Positions 19,220 to 30,174 of a stretch of DNA of 64,000 nucleotides are shown in pieces. The position numbers and the translations under genes were made by a program. The notes below the pieces were generated by a model. That model saw only the letters and a list, made by a program, of their open reading frames with translations. It had not been told where the DNA came from and made no database searches. Each line of letters begins with the position of its first letter. The stretch's first letter is position 1. This stretch comes from Bartonella massiliensis (GTDB lineage: Bacteria > Pseudomonadota > Alphaproteobacteria > Rhizobiales > Rhizobiaceae): contig NZ_CABFVS010000026.1 in the NCBI RefSeq assembly GCF_902150025.1, positions 80,289 to 144,288 of the forward strand, given 5' to 3'.

Positions 19220-19504
19220 TTACTCCGCCTGTTTTAAGGCAACGAGATCATCAATTTTTGCACAAAGGTTTTTAAGAACAAAATATTCTTCTGTTGCAAC
19301 GGTCCCTTCATTGACTTCTTGTGTCCATTGTTCTAGAGGAACTTTTATTCCGAAAGCTTTATCAATAGCAAAAACAATATCAAGAAAGTCAAGACTATCG
19401 ATTCCTAGATCATCAATTGTATGACTTTCAGGGGTGATTGTATTGCGATCAATTTCACTGATTTCTGCAATAATATCAGCAACTTTATCAAACGTGGAAG
19501 GCAA
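19220..19504 (-). CDS. acpXL: Acyl carrier protein AcpXL
   Basis: 94 residues, longer than housekeeping AcpP (about 78), which is typical of AcpXL. The phosphopantetheine Ser is in [22 protein letters not shown] at about residue 36. It carries the very-long-chain fatty acid during synthesis and donates it to lipid A through LpxXL. First gene of the cluster acpXL-fabF2-fabF1-adh-lpxXL; the 188-base upstream region to maeB should hold the operon promoter. Confidence 0.93.
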   Translation of the reverse strand: MPSTFDKVADIIAEISEIDRNTITPESHTIDDLGIDSLDFLDIVFAIDKAFGIKVPLEQWTQEVNEGTVATEEYFVLKNLCAKIDDLVALKQAE

Positions 19505-19692
19505 TGTATGGATTCCTTATTATAGAGTTAGTCAATTCAAAATACATATAATACTATTCTTCTAGCCTTTTTTTTCTTTAAAAAAAAGCCTTAATCGAGA
19601 ATATAGCTGTCTTTTCTAGAGAGAAAAAAGCTTCATCGTACGTGAAATATTATACCTCAATATTTAAAAAACTTTGAAATTTTATTGTACAT

Positions 19693-22026
19693 TTATTTTA
19701 CGAGTTTATTTTTTCTATTTGCTGCAAGAACGGCAAGGGCTGTCATATTAACAACGCCTCGTGAAGTTACTGAAGGCGTTAGAATATGCGCGGGACGTGC
19801 AGCTCCGATTAAGATAGGACCAACATGGAGTGCATTTGTAAGACTTTTAACAGTATTGAGTGTAATGTTGGCTGCATCAAGTGTTGGAAAGACAAGCAAA
19901 TTTGCTTCACTTTTAAGACGAGAATCAGGAAAAACACGATCTCGGAAAACTTTGGAAAGGGCAGCATCACCATGCATTTCACCATCAACTTCTAAATGAG
20001 GATGTAACTTGGTGAGAATTTCCGTTGCACGTCGCATTTTACGTGCACTTTCTGTGTTTTTAGAACCAAAGTTTGAGTGTGATAATAAGGCGGCTTTGGG
20101 TGTTATTCCAAATGCTTCAACTTCTTGAGCTGCCAATACAGTCATTTCAGCGAGTTCTTCTGCAGAAGGATTCTCGTTGACGTAAGTATCAGTGAGAAAA
20201 AGAGTACGCTGTTGAGAGATTAGCAAACTCATAGCAGAAAAACGATGAACATGAGGATCAAGTCCGATAATTTGTTCAATCAATTCGAGTTGACGTTCAA
20301 AACGTCCTTCCAAGCCGCAAATCATTGCATCTGCTTCTTCACGCATGACGGCAAGGGCAGCAATAGCCGTTGTTGATGTCCGCACAACTGTTTTTGCCAT
20401 TTCAGGAGTCACACCACGTCTTCCTGTATAATGAAAAAATAAATTAACATAATCATGAAAACGTGGATCATCTTCAGGGTTTGTCAATTCAAAATCTATA
20501 TGAGGGCGAATTCTTAAACCAAAACGTTTTAATCTTGCTTCTATGACATGTGGACGGCCAATAAGAAGGGGCGTTGCTGTTTGTTCTTCAATAACAACTT
20601 GCGCAGCACGAAGAACACGTTCATCTTCACCATTTGCATAGATGACGCGTTTACGTTTTGCTGTTTTTGCTGCAGCAAAAACAGGTTTCATTGTTAAGCC
20701 AGAAAGGAAGACAAAGCGATTGAGGATATCATGGTAGGCTTCCATATCTTCAATGGGACGAAGTGCAACACCCGTTGCCATTGCTGCTTTAGCAACAGCG
20801 GGAGCAATACGCAGTATTAAACGCGGATCAAAAGGAGAGGGGATCAGATAATCTGGTCCAAAAATGGGTGGTTCTTTTGAGTATGCACGTGCGACAACAT
20901 CTGAAGTTTCTTCACGAGCAAGGGCCGCAATCGCGTGAACAGCAGCCATTTTCATTTCTTCATTAATGGCAGTCGCACCCACATCTAATGCTCCACGGAA
21001 GATATAGGGAAAACAAAGGACATTATTAACTTGATTAGGATAATCAGAGCGCCCTGTGCAGATCATTGCATCGGGGCGTATAGAATGTGCTTCTTCGGGC
21101 ATAATTTCTGGTATGGGATTAGCTAGCGCTAAAATGAGCGGATTTGGAGCCATTTTTTTAAGATATTCAGGCTTTAAAACACCACCCGCCGAGAGGCCTA
21201 GAAAAATATCCGCACCATCAATAATATCGGATAAAGTTCGTGCGTCAGTTTTTTGTGCATAATTGATTTTCCAACGATCCATAAGGGTTTGGCGGCCTTC
21301 ATAAACAACCCCCTCTAAATCACTAAGCCAAATATTTCCAACTTTTGCTCCAAGACGAACCAAAAGATTAAGACAAGCAAGGGCAGCAGCACCCGCACCA
21401 GAGGTAACTACTTTTGCATTTTCAATCTTTTTCCCTGAAAGATTTAAGGCATTTAATACAGCCGCAGAAACAATAATGGCCGTTCCATGTTGGTCATCAT
21501 GAAAAACTGGAATATTCATCTTAGCACGCAGCTTTTCTTCGACTTCAAAACATTCAGGAGCCTTAATATCTTCGAGATTAATACCACCAAATGTAGGCTC
21601 TAAAGCAGATACCGTTTGTACCATTTGTTCTATATCGAGTGCATCAATTTCGATATCAAAAACATCAATATTAGCAAATTTTTTGAATAAAACAGCTTTA
21701 CCTTCCATAACTGGCTTTGAAGCAAGTGGGCCAATGTTTCCTAAACCAAGAACAGCTGTTCCATTTGATATAACTGCGACTAAATTAGAACGAGATGTAT
21801 ATTGTGCAGCAAGATTAGAATCTTCATGAATCGCAAGACATGGTGCTGCAACACCTGGGGAATAAGCAAGAGCTAAATCACGTTGATTATCAAGAGGTTT
21901 TGTTGCTTGTATTTCCAATTTTCCAGGTTTGGGATGCTGGTGATAAAAAAGGGCGGCACTATCAAGTTCAGCTTTTGGTGAACTGAAATTACTATTTCGT
22001 TCTCTAGACATTTTTATGATATCCAA
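19693..22026 (-). CDS. maeB: NADP-dependent malic enzyme with phosphotransacetylase-like C-terminal domain
   Basis: 777 residues in two domains. Residues to about 440 form the malic enzyme: [69 protein letters not shown] and the nucleotide loop [14 protein letters not shown]. The rest is the phosphotransacetylase-like domain found in long MaeB proteins, which is regulatory rather than catalytic (acetyl-CoA inhibition in rhizobial DME/TME). It oxidatively decarboxylates malate to pyruvate. It stands as a single gene on the minus strand. Confidence 0.95.
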   Translation of the reverse strand: MDIIKMSRERNSNFSSPKAELDSAALFYHQHPKPGKLEIQATKPLDNQRDLALAYSPGVAAPCLAIHEDSNLAAQYTSRSNLVAVISNGTAVLGLGNIGPLASKPVMEGKAVLFKKFANIDVFDIEIDALDIEQMVQTVSALEPTFGGINLEDIKAPECFEVEEKLRAKMNIPVFHDDQHGTAIIVSAAVLNALNLSGKKIENAKVVTSGAGAAALACLNLLVRLGAKVGNIWLSDLEGVVYEGRQTLMDRWKINYAQKTDARTLSDIIDGADIFLGLSAGGVLKPEYLKKMAPNPLILALANPIPEIMPEEAHSIRPDAMICTGRSDYPNQVNNVLCFPYIFRGALDVGATAINEEMKMAAVHAIAALAREETSDVVARAYSKEPPIFGPDYLIPSPFDPRLILRIAPAVAKAAMATGVALRPIEDMEAYHDILNRFVFLSGLTMKPVFAAAKTAKRKRVIYANGEDERVLRAAQVVIEEQTATPLLIGRPHVIEARLKRFGLRIRPHIDFELTNPEDDPRFHDYVNLFFHYTGRRGVTPEMAKTVVRTSTTAIAALAVMREEADAMICGLEGRFERQLELIEQIIGLDPHVHRFSAMSLLISQQRTLFLTDTYVNENPSAEELAEMTVLAAQEVEAFGITPKAALLSHSNFGSKNTESARKMRRATEILTKLHPHLEVDGEMHGDAALSKVFRDRVFPDSRLKSEANLLVFPTLDAANITLNTVKSLTNALHVGPILIGAARPAHILTPSVTSRGVVNMTALAVLAANRKNKLVK

Positions 22027-22038
22027 GTTAATATATGT

Positions 22039-22170
22039 TTATATGAGTGTTCCATTTACGATAAGGTTTTGTCCAATAATAGATCCCCATTTCTCTGAAT
22101 ACCAAAATGCATGAGCATGAGCAAACTCTTCTGGATCGTAAAACCAATTTGATGATTCTTTTCGTTTGTG
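22039..22170 (-). pseudogene. C-terminal remnant of a short-chain dehydrogenase/reductase
   Basis: One minus-strand frame reads DPEEFAHAHAFWYSEKWG then SIIGQNLIVNGTLI and stop. This has the layout of the SDR C-terminus (DPEEVA..VAFLAS....ITGQ.L.VDGG). No Rossmann fold or catalytic Tyr-Lys precedes it. It is too short to be certain; it may be the last trace of a gene once upstream of maeB. Confidence 0.4.
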
Positions 22171-23101
22171 CGCACATGAAGCATTTCATTGATAGCAGCA
22201 CATTTATTTTTTTATCCTTAATAAAACGCATCAAAATTGATGAGGCTACAAATAAATAAAATATTTAATAGTTGTTTACATTACCAAGGCATTATTTTTT
22301 TTGCAATGCTTACAAAATAAAGAAAGAACAGAAGAGTGTTTCTTATTCATTTTGTCTGCTGTTTATAAAATGTATATTTTATTTAAAGTTTTTATACGCA
22401 GGGAGAAGAAATTTTAAAATAAAAATTTGAAAGTTATAAACTGTTTGTTCAGCTCTTTATAAGGGAAATGAAACGTCAAAAATGGAAGTTGTGTTGTTTA
22501 TTATTTAATTGAATTATTAATCATGTAGAGCTGTATTTGTTATATACCGACAAGTTATGTATTTTAATAAACGAAGATGTCATTGAAAGAGCTGTCATTG
22601 CGCATTTTCTACATGAATTCATATATTCCATCTAATGCGTTATTTTATAATTTATCATGAAATCTCTCGTATATTGAATGGGAAATTTGCATACAATAAT
22701 CATTCATTTCGTTTATATAATAAAAAGTGTTTACTGACATATTTCAAGCAAGAGTAATATGTGAAAAAAACTTTAAGAAAGAAATAGAGATATTTTTTAT
22801 GAACTGTTTTAATAAAAAGCACAAAAAAATTTGAGAGTTAGCAAATAAAAATAATGTTATCGGTTTTGTGCCTTTATGAAACTAGAAAAAATAAAGACAA
22901 TGAGAGAAGGATGAGGAAGTTAAGAAAGTATGCTTTATCATTTTTAAAAATGATAGGCTATTTGATAAGTTATTATGCTTTCTTGAGGTTATTGCTTAGG
23001 CTATCAAAGAGAAAGGCATACCAATTATCAGTCTTTGAAGTACAAAAATTCAGTTGATAGCTAATCACGCTATGATGAGCCATTAAGAGAACTCGAAAGA
23101 G
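22171..23101. other. AT-rich spacer of about 0.9 kb with no convincing gene
   Basis: A 67-codon open frame at 22854-23057 is lysine-, leucine- and arginine-rich, lacks a clear ribosome site and resembles nothing I know; I leave it uncalled. Nothing else is supported. Confidence 0.45.
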
Positions 23102-23134
23102 AAAAAGTGGAAAAACATTTTTTCCACTTTTCTT
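23102..23134 (-). terminator. Rho-independent terminator after the giant coiled-coil gene
   Basis: GTGGAAAAA pairs with TTTTTCCAC across a short loop, flanked by A-rich and T-rich tracts on either side, so it can work in both directions. It lies 31 bases after the stop of the gene ending at 23165. Confidence 0.75.
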
Positions 23135-23164
23135 GAAAGTACCTTTTTTTACTTCTTTTATTGT

Positions 23165-23776
23165 TTATTGGATTCGACCACTAGCATGAGCAAGCATGGT
23201 ATAAACTTTTCCTGTATCTGATATCAGATATTTGCGAACTGAGTTGGATGAACCAGAATTGCGCGATATATCACGTAAGAGCTTTTCGAAATCCGCGACA
23301 TATTGATTTACTGAACGTTTAAACTCAAAATCGCTCATATATTTTTTCTTAATCATTTCAAATATTGTTTTTCCATTCAAGGTATAAAGGCGTTCTGTTA
23401 CAATGTTTTTTTGCCCACGTTGATAATGATCCCATAGCTCAACAATGGCATTATGATTAATAGCTTGCACGATACCCGATGCTAATGAGTTAAGAGAACT
23501 GTTTGCAGGACGTGGCTTTGTTTGCACGGATGTTAAAATAGCATCATTTGGAGTTTCATCATAAAATGTTTCTTCACGTGAAGCTCTTTCTAAGAGATTT
23601 GATACCCATTTATTGGGTCTTTTTTTGCTTTGGTCTTGTTGCAAAATAGGTTTAGGGGGAATGATCTTTTTAATGGACTCAGAAGAATTCTCACTTCTTT
23701 TATTAAGCATTGATGATGTAGGAAATGCCGATATTAACTGTTCTCTTGCATCCATTTTGATCATTTTGTATAACAC
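23165..23776 (-). CDS. C-terminal part of the giant coiled-coil protein, in another frame
   Basis: 203 codons from a GTG at 23776, overlapping the end of the upstream reading frame by 74 bases. Its last 110 residues (NSLASGIVQAINHNAIVELWDHY, then RLYTLNGKTIFEMIKKKY and KVYTMLAHASGRIQ) look like the conserved tail that in relatives belongs to the large kinesin-like/coiled-coil protein of Rhizobiales. I therefore read 23165-27725 as one gene of about 1,530 codons broken by a frameshift near 23750-23770, where CAAAATG is repeated (CAAAATGATCAAAATG). Separate translation by coupling is the alternative, since a GTG and two ATG codons lie nearby without a good ribosome site. Confidence 0.6.
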   Translation of the reverse strand: MLYKMIKMDAREQLISAFPTSSMLNKRSENSSESIKKIIPPKPILQQDQSKKRPNKWVSNLLERASREETFYDETPNDAILTSVQTKPRPANSSLNSLASGIVQAINHNAIVELWDHYQRGQKNIVTERLYTLNGKTIFEMIKKKYMSDFEFKRSVNQYVADFEKLLRDISRNSGSSNSVRKYLISDTGKVYTMLAHASGRIQ

Positions 23777-26700
23777 TAATGAGGTCTTTTAATGCTGTAA
23801 TTTGTTCATTCAAAGCCGTACGAATTGTTTGTGTTGTTTCTTTTGTTTTTTCTGGAAGTTTTTGAGCATTTTCATGAATATCATTATTAATCTTTGAAAG
23901 CTCTAAACGAACCTCATCTGCAGAGCGACGTATATCTTCTGCTGCTCCTGAAAAGCGTGTTGACGCTTCACTAATAAGCCTATTAAGGGACTGTTGGAAT
24001 GAATCTGTGACGTTACGCGCATTCTTATCAGAGCGTTCAAGGGCTAAGTTAAAGATTTTTTCATAATGCTCAATCATTTGATTAATTTCATGAGACTTTG
24101 AAACAAGAGCATCACTTAATAAAGAAAGCGTATTATGTTTGTCTTCAAGTGTTGCATTCAGTGAATTTTCAGACTGTTCAAGAACATGAATAGTTTGGGA
24201 AAGTGTTTTGGCGTGTTCACCAAAATTACTTGTTATATGATTAATTTGTTCAAAGGTACTTTTTGAGAGCCCTTGCAGAATTTCAACATTATTATTGAGT
24301 GCTTGATTTGAGGCTGATAAACGTTCTGCTACTTGGTTTGTATTGCGGAAAAAATTATTCGTAGTTTCATTAAACTGATCATCAATATTTTGAACGGCTG
24401 ATAATAAAACATTACCATTTTCATGGAAGTTATAAATTGATTGATTCAACTGCGTTAAGATGGATGAGACATTATGAACAAGCTCTTCCTTCATAGCCGT
24501 TACTGTTTGCAGGGTTTCAGAGTTTGCTTTGTTCAAGCTATTTACTAAAGATTCATTATGGGCATAAATTCTTTGTTCAGCATCTTGTGTGGAGAGAGAG
24601 AGTTGTTCACCGATGTGCTGCGTTAAAGAATCTATTGAGTCTGTTGTACTTTGTGCTGCTTGATTTAAGTGATTTGTTAGCTCTGTTATTTTTCCAACAT
24701 GTTCTGAAATTTGTGTTGCTGTCTGATTTCCTGCGTCTTCAAGACGGTTTGTTACATCAGAAAGCTGATCTCCTAAATTATTTTTAAGACTTTGCATAGA
24801 GTGATGAAGAACGTCACAACGCTCATTAAGGACTTGCTCTATTGCTGTTGTTGATGTGTGAATTGTTTCATTCAATAATGCTTGTGCATTATGACTGGCT
24901 GTTGCAAAAGCTTCGACCGTATGTGCTGTTTGTTCAGACAGAACAGATAGAACTTTTTCACTGGTATCATAAACTGTTTTCTTAACGTTTGAGACAATTC
25001 GATTGCCTGACTCTGAGAGAATATTTTCTGCTTGTGTCGTCACATTCGTAACAGATGAAAGAATTTGCTCACTTGTAGAAGAAAGAATATCAGAAGCTTT
25101 TATAATTTTATTATGCAGATTATCTGTGACTATATTAACAGAGTCTTCTAAGCTAACACGCATATGATCAACACTTCTTTCCAGCGCTTGTTGAATGATC
25201 TGACTTTGCTCATTATTAAGCATGAGAGACGTTTTTAAGGTGTCAGAACGTTCCTCAATAACAGATGTTTGCATGTCAATAGCTTCACAGACTTGGCTAA
25301 ATTTTTCCGATAATTTTTCCTCTAGTTTTATCGTTCGTTCAAAAATTCTGTGTGCACGATCTTCCAAATTTGTATCGAATGATTCCATACGCGTTTCAAG
25401 GGTTTCAAAGAAAACACCACTCGATTGAGAAAGAGTATTCTTTAAAATTTCAGCGTGGCTCTCAAGGTTTTTAATATGACCTTGAACTGTTTCAGTAATG
25501 TTTTTATTATTGGCAGCAATGGCACTTTCAACTAAATCTATTTGTTGTTTCAATGCAACATCAACGCGGATATCACTTTTTGCGATAAGGTTATGGATTG
25601 TTTCCATCCGTTGTTCAAGTGTGCGTGCTTGATCGGCAAGAACCTCATTGAGAGAAAAACTATTAATTGCTAAAGAATCACGCAGAGCATCGGCACGGAT
25701 ATCAATATTTCTCGCTTGTGCCTCTAAAGCATCTTGCGTTGTATTGCAGCTTTGTACAATGACTTCTTGCAGTTTATCCGTGCACTGAATGATATTTGCA
25801 ATATGATTCTCAGCTTGTTTATCAACGACTTGAACATTATTAGTCAAAACTTTTTCAATATGAGAAGTATTTTGTGCTAAGACATCAATCTGATTTTTTA
25901 ATGCATCAGCGATTTTATTCTTCTCATTATCAAGCATATCTGCTATGAGGGCTCGTTGATCAGAAAGTTGCACTTTAAAATCTTGTGAACGCTCTTGTAT
26001 GATATCAACAATAGCATTGTCAACATGTTGAATTTCTTCTCTTAGATTTTCTTTACTTTTATCAATGGCAGAAAGGATAGCTTCACGTCCATTCGTAAAC
26101 GCATGGGTAATATCGGCTGTTTTTTCTTGGAGATTTTCATTTATTTTCAAGACATGAGCTTCCAAGAAGTTACCAAGTTTTTCAGCATTATCTTCTAAAG
26201 CTTGACTGCGTTCTATGAAGGAATCAATGATAGAGTTACTGTGTTCTTTAAGAGAAAGATCAACAGTTGCTAAACGTTGTTCAAAGGCTCCAATTGCTTG
26301 TGAGGTTACGGTATCAAATTTAGAAGAGAGTTTATCTGCTTGATCGTCAAGCTTTAAGATTTTCTCATTAAAACTTTGTAGAGATTGATTATTGCGATCA
26401 ATAAGAGCTTGATCTAAGGCTTTAAACTTTTCATCGACAGCGTGCAACGTTTGATCGGCTACGGTTTGTATATGTGTTGCAATTTTAGCAGCATGCACTT
26501 CCGCTTTTTCTGCTGTTTCATTAAAGGTTTTTTCTATTTGTTTTTCATTATGATCAAATCGTTTTGCAAAACCATCAAAATTTTTTCCTAACTTATGAAA
26601 AAATTCTATGTTTTTCTGCTGAATTTGTGTTGTTGTTTCGTTAAACTTTTCCACAAGCTGATTTGTTACACCACCACCAGTATAGGAAAGTTTTTCAACA

Positions 26701-27725
26701 AGGTCTTCGCCTTGTTTTTGCAATGTTTGCGAAAGAGTCTGCGCAAGCTTTTCAACATTGGTTACAATTTTAGAAGTAACCAAGCCAAATTCATCGCTCA
26801 GCTGTTCTTGGGTTCCTTTAATTGTTGATTGTACGCGATCGGCGTGATTCAAAATGGCTATGCGTTCATTACTCAATTCTTTGATGAGCGTATGAATACG
26901 TGATTCATTCTCAGCATAGGCTTGTTCTAAGTTATGAACTTCACCTTGTATGATTGCTTCAAGTTCAACAGCACGTCCGAGGGTACGTTCAATGCCTTCG
27001 TTCATTGCTGCTACTTCTTCACGAATGGTTTGCCCTATAGCAATAGCTTGTTTTTCAGAAAGATGTTGTGGTTCACTAAGGCGTTGTGCAGCATTTGTCA
27101 TAAGAAGAGCAATATTATGCAATTCGTTTGAACGTTTTGTTAATTGAGCAACGCCCCAAGATATAAAGATAGGAATTGCTGTTCCGGCTGCTACAGCGAG
27201 TCCTGTTGGGGATGTCACAAAAGAGCTCATATTGGATAAAGAGCTGAATGCAGTAGGGGCAAGCTTATGGGCAATAAAAGCTCCCCCTGCTGCCCATAAA
27301 GCACTCAGTGCTGTTGTATACCAGTAAATTCGAGAGGAAGAGCGTTGCTTTAAAAGTCCAAAATTTACAGGAGTTGTTATATCATCATTTGCAGGAAGAA
27401 GTTTTGTCGACAACAACGTATTGTGAACAGTTCCCCCTGAAATATCAGGTGAAGGTTTTGGAGCAAAAAGCTGTTCAACAACGGATTTATCAATAACAGC
27501 GTCATCATGAATATTAGAGACAAAAGTTGAAGAACCATTTTCAGCAAAAAATTCTTCTTCTGCCATTGCAATTTTTTGAATCAAATCATCAACATTAACA
27601 ATATTTTCAGAATTATTGGATGATATCGTTTCAAGTGCTGTGTCATCGAAATCAAAGTTCATCGCTTTTGTGAGGGCTTCTTCAACTTCAACTTCAAATG
27701 TTTGCAATTTGGTTCTGCGTGCCAT
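23703..27725 (-). CDS. Giant membrane-anchored coiled-coil (kinesin-like) protein
   Basis: 1,340 codons. An acidic N-terminus (MARRTKLQTFEVEVEEALTK, residues 1-120) is followed by two hydrophobic segments at about 132-155 and 165-190, then roughly 1,100 residues of Gln-, Asn-, Glu- and Ser-rich heptad pattern with degenerate repeats around words such as SNALESHAEILKNTL and ERSDTLKTSL. No motor, kinase or HAMP domain is visible. Proteins of this type are annotated kinesin-like in Rhizobiales; their role is not known to me, though a structural or polar-scaffold role would fit. The reading frame ends in an unconserved tail (CKRTVNIGISYIINA) just after the frame that carries the conserved C-terminus begins. 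Confidence 0.7.
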   Translation of the reverse strand: MARRTKLQTFEVEVEEALTKAMNFDFDDTALETISSNNSENIVNVDDLIQKIAMAEEEFFAENGSSTFVSNIHDDAVIDKSVVEQLFAPKPSPDISGGTVHNTLLSTKLLPANDDITTPVNFGLLKQRSSSRIYWYTTALSALWAAGGAFIAHKLAPTAFSSLSNMSSFVTSPTGLAVAAGTAIPIFISWGVAQLTKRSNELHNIALLMTNAAQRLSEPQHLSEKQAIAIGQTIREEVAAMNEGIERTLGRAVELEAIIQGEVHNLEQAYAENESRIHTLIKELSNERIAILNHADRVQSTIKGTQEQLSDEFGLVTSKIVTNVEKLAQTLSQTLQKQGEDLVEKLSYTGGGVTNQLVEKFNETTTQIQQKNIEFFHKLGKNFDGFAKRFDHNEKQIEKTFNETAEKAEVHAAKIATHIQTVADQTLHAVDEKFKALDQALIDRNNQSLQSFNEKILKLDDQADKLSSKFDTVTSQAIGAFEQRLATVDLSLKEHSNSIIDSFIERSQALEDNAEKLGNFLEAHVLKINENLQEKTADITHAFTNGREAILSAIDKSKENLREEIQHVDNAIVDIIQERSQDFKVQLSDQRALIADMLDNEKNKIADALKNQIDVLAQNTSHIEKVLTNNVQVVDKQAENHIANIIQCTDKLQEVIVQSCNTTQDALEAQARNIDIRADALRDSLAINSFSLNEVLADQARTLEQRMETIHNLIAKSDIRVDVALKQQIDLVESAIAANNKNITETVQGHIKNLESHAEILKNTLSQSSGVFFETLETRMESFDTNLEDRAHRIFERTIKLEEKLSEKFSQVCEAIDMQTSVIEERSDTLKTSLMLNNEQSQIIQQALERSVDHMRVSLEDSVNIVTDNLHNKIIKASDILSSTSEQILSSVTNVTTQAENILSESGNRIVSNVKKTVYDTSEKVLSVLSEQTAHTVEAFATASHNAQALLNETIHTSTTAIEQVLNERCDVLHHSMQSLKNNLGDQLSDVTNRLEDAGNQTATQISEHVGKITELTNHLNQAAQSTTDSIDSLTQHIGEQLSLSTQDAEQRIYAHNESLVNSLNKANSETLQTVTAMKEELVHNVSSILTQLNQSIYNFHENGNVLLSAVQNIDDQFNETTNNFFRNTNQVAERLSASNQALNNNVEILQGLSKSTFEQINHITSNFGEHAKTLSQTIHVLEQSENSLNATLEDKHNTLSLLSDALVSKSHEINQMIEHYEKIFNLALERSDKNARNVTDSFQQSLNRLISEASTRFSGAAEDIRRSADEVRLELSKINNDIHENAQKLPEKTKETTQTIRTALNEQITALKDLISVIQNDQNGCKRTVNIGISYIINA

Positions 27726-28391
27726 ACTCGCCTCGTACTCTTACAGACGGAAAAAAGGGATACGTCCTCTCCCATATAATTTCTGCATACTAGCTGTTAA
27801 TTATTTAGAAAGGAATATGCTGAGGGAAAAAAATTAAGAACTTATCAAAATAAAGTTAACGCGGTATCTTCAACCTCTGTTGAAAGGGGTATAAAATATA
27901 ATAAAAACAATCCATTATTTTATGCTCACAAAAACAAAAATATTGTTTACAACTTGTTCTTATCAAAAACTTTATCAACCTCTTATCTTTAAAGATACGG
28001 ACAATTTGATGGCAGTTATATTAATCTTAAAAAAATAGTGCGGTGCGAATGCTTCTCTTAAATATCGATGCCCGATAATATACATTATTGTCCGCTTACT
28101 TTTATTGATTCTAAATGAAAGGGATTCATTATCCTATATATGCTTTGGGGTGTATCAAAATCTATCTTTTAATTGTAAGTTTAATAAATAAAATAAACGT
28201 GGAAAAATTTTAAATTTAATGGTAGATTTTTTAAAGCTGTACTCTATTATTTATTGCTTTGAGGAGCCTTTTTTCTCTAATTTCAGTTGTTTGTTGCTAA
28301 AATTTGAAGCTTCTACGTTGACAATTGGATATTTTTCAGTCGATATGCATGCACGAATATTTTATGCAATCGAGATGAAGGTGTAATAATA
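27726..28391. other. Divergent promoter region between the coiled-coil gene and hfq
   Basis: 666 bases without a gene. It must contain the start signals for the minus-strand coiled-coil gene and for hfq. No firm promoter or small RNA could be assigned by eye. Confidence 0.5.
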
Positions 28392-28631
28392 ATGGCAGAG
28401 CGATCACAACACCTGCAAGATGTGTTTTTAAATACGGTGCGTAAGCAAAAAATTTCCCTTACAATTTTTCTTGTTAATGGCGTTAAACTCACAGGTATTG
28501 TAACTTCATTTGATAATTTTTGTGTTCTTTTGCGTCGCGATGGACATGCGCAATTGGTTTATAAGCATGCTATTTCTACGATTATGCCTGGACAGCCTGT
28601 ACAGATGTTTGAAGGAGAAAGTTCTGAGTAA
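28392..28631 (+). CDS. hfq: RNA chaperone Hfq
   Basis: 79 residues. Sm1 motif from [28 protein letters not shown] through [13 protein letters not shown] and the Sm2 motif [10 protein letters not shown] are complete, as are the distal- and proximal-site residues (Q8, K56-H57 in YKHA). It forms a hexameric ring that pairs small RNAs with mRNAs. Start ATG follows AAGGTG. hflX lies 55 bases downstream, the classical hfq-hflX order. Confidence 0.97.
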   Translation: MAERSQHLQDVFLNTVRKQKISLTIFLVNGVKLTGIVTSFDNFCVLLRRDGHAQLVYKHAISTIMPGQPVQMFEGESSE

Positions 28632-28686
28632 GCACGTTATTTTATGATAAACCTCTTAATCCCATTTTAAAGTACTTAAGATTGCT

Positions 28687-30030
28687 ATGAGAAATGAAAA
28701 TGAGAGATTAGAAGGGGTATTTTCGCAAATTATAAAGCAGGTACGCGCACTTGTCGTGATACCAATTTTCCAAGAGAATAGAAGAGAAAATTCTTTGAGA
28801 GGATGTTCTCTATCTTCTCGTGTTCAAGAGGCATTAGGGTTAGCACGTGCGATAAGATTAGAAGTTGCTCATTATGAAACGATTCATATTGTAACGCCTC
28901 GTCCTGCGACTCTCTTTGGAAAAGGTAAAGCAAATGCGCTTGCCGATTATATCAAGGAATATTCTATTGAGCTTGCCATTATAGATCACTTTTTAACACC
29001 AGTACAGCAACGTAATTTAGAAAAATTATGGAATTGTAAAGTTATCGATAGAACGGCTTTGATTCTTGAAATTTTTGGTGATCGTGCACGAACAAAGGAA
29101 GGGGTTTTGCAAGTAGAACTGGCGCATTTGTCCTATCAAAAAGGGCGGCTTGTTCGGAGTTGGACGCACTTGGAAAGGCAACGCGGAGGGCGTGGCTTCT
29201 TAGGTGGACCTGGTGAGAAACAAATTGAAGCAGACAGGCGTCTTTTGCAAGAAAAAATTATTCGTATTCGCCGTGAATTAGAAACGGTTATTAAAACGCG
29301 TGCACTTCATAGAGCAAAAAGAAAAAAAACATCTTATCCTGTTGTTGCTTTGGTAGGGTATACAAATACAGGGAAATCAACGCTTTTTAACCGTTTAAGC
29401 GGTGCTGATGTTGTCGCCAAAAATATGCTATTTGCAACACTTGATCCGACTTTGCGCAAAGTTATTCTTCCCCATGGAAAAACGATTCTTTTATCTGATA
29501 CTGTGGGGTTTATCTCTAACTTGCCAACAAATTTGATTGCAGCGTTTAGAGCAACCCTTGAAGAAGTGGTTGAAGCAGATCTCATTCTTCATATAAGAGA
29601 TATGTCAGATCTTGATCATCGCGCCCATGCTGAAGATGTCTTAGAAGTGCTTTCAAGTCTTGATATCGATATTGATGATACAGAGCATATCATAGAAGTT
29701 TGGAATAAGATTGATATGTTGGATGAAAAAGCATTGAATGTTTTACAAACCAGTGCAAAGACACGGTTAAATTCTGCTCTCATGGTATCAGCCCTTAAGG
29801 GAGAAGGACTCAATCAGCTCTTAAGAGCCATTGAAAAACGAATTTTTGGAGAGGTGCAAAGCATTGAATATCTTTTAAAACCTCATGAAATGTCGCTTAT
29901 TGATTGGTTTTATGAAAATTCTGCGGAAATAATGCAGGAAGGACATGATGATGGCTCTATTACCATTAGAGCTGTTCTTACTTCTGAAGCAAAAAAACAA
30001 CTAGAGAACATCAAAAAAAATATGAATTAG
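28687..30030 (+). CDS. hflX: Ribosome-associated GTPase HflX
   Basis: 447 residues. The N-terminal HflX domain has VTPRPATLFGKGKANALADYIKE and the glycine-rich ERQRGGRGFLGGPGEKQIEADRR. The G domain carries G1 GYTNTGKST, G3 DTVGF and G4 NKID. HflX binds 50S subunits and splits stalled ribosomes under stress. Translation starts at ATG 28687, 55 bases after hfq, so the two are probably co-transcribed. Confidence 0.95.
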   Translation: MRNENERLEGVFSQIIKQVRALVVIPIFQENRRENSLRGCSLSSRVQEALGLARAIRLEVAHYETIHIVTPRPATLFGKGKANALADYIKEYSIELAIIDHFLTPVQQRNLEKLWNCKVIDRTALILEIFGDRARTKEGVLQVELAHLSYQKGRLVRSWTHLERQRGGRGFLGGPGEKQIEADRRLLQEKIIRIRRELETVIKTRALHRAKRKKTSYPVVALVGYTNTGKSTLFNRLSGADVVAKNMLFATLDPTLRKVILPHGKTILLSDTVGFISNLPTNLIAAFRATLEEVVEADLILHIRDMSDLDHRAHAEDVLEVLSSLDIDIDDTEHIIEVWNKIDMLDEKALNVLQTSAKTRLNSALMVSALKGEGLNQLLRAIEKRIFGEVQSIEYLLKPHEMSLIDWFYENSAEIMQEGHDDGSITIRAVLTSEAKKQLENIKKNMN

Positions 30031-30174
30031 TTTTTTAAAAGCTATTTTTGAATATTTTTGCTCAAATTTTATGTTTTTCTTATTTTTAAATAATATTACA
30101 GCAAGTTAAGAGGATAGTTACTACTTTTTCTTAATAAAACAATATGAAGAAGTATTTTGCTGGTTAAAATAAAG

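Noticed and set aside
22854..23057. 67-codon plus-strand frame
   Set aside because: Composed mainly of Lys, Leu, Arg and Ser codons typical of AT-rich spacers; no ribosome site or context.
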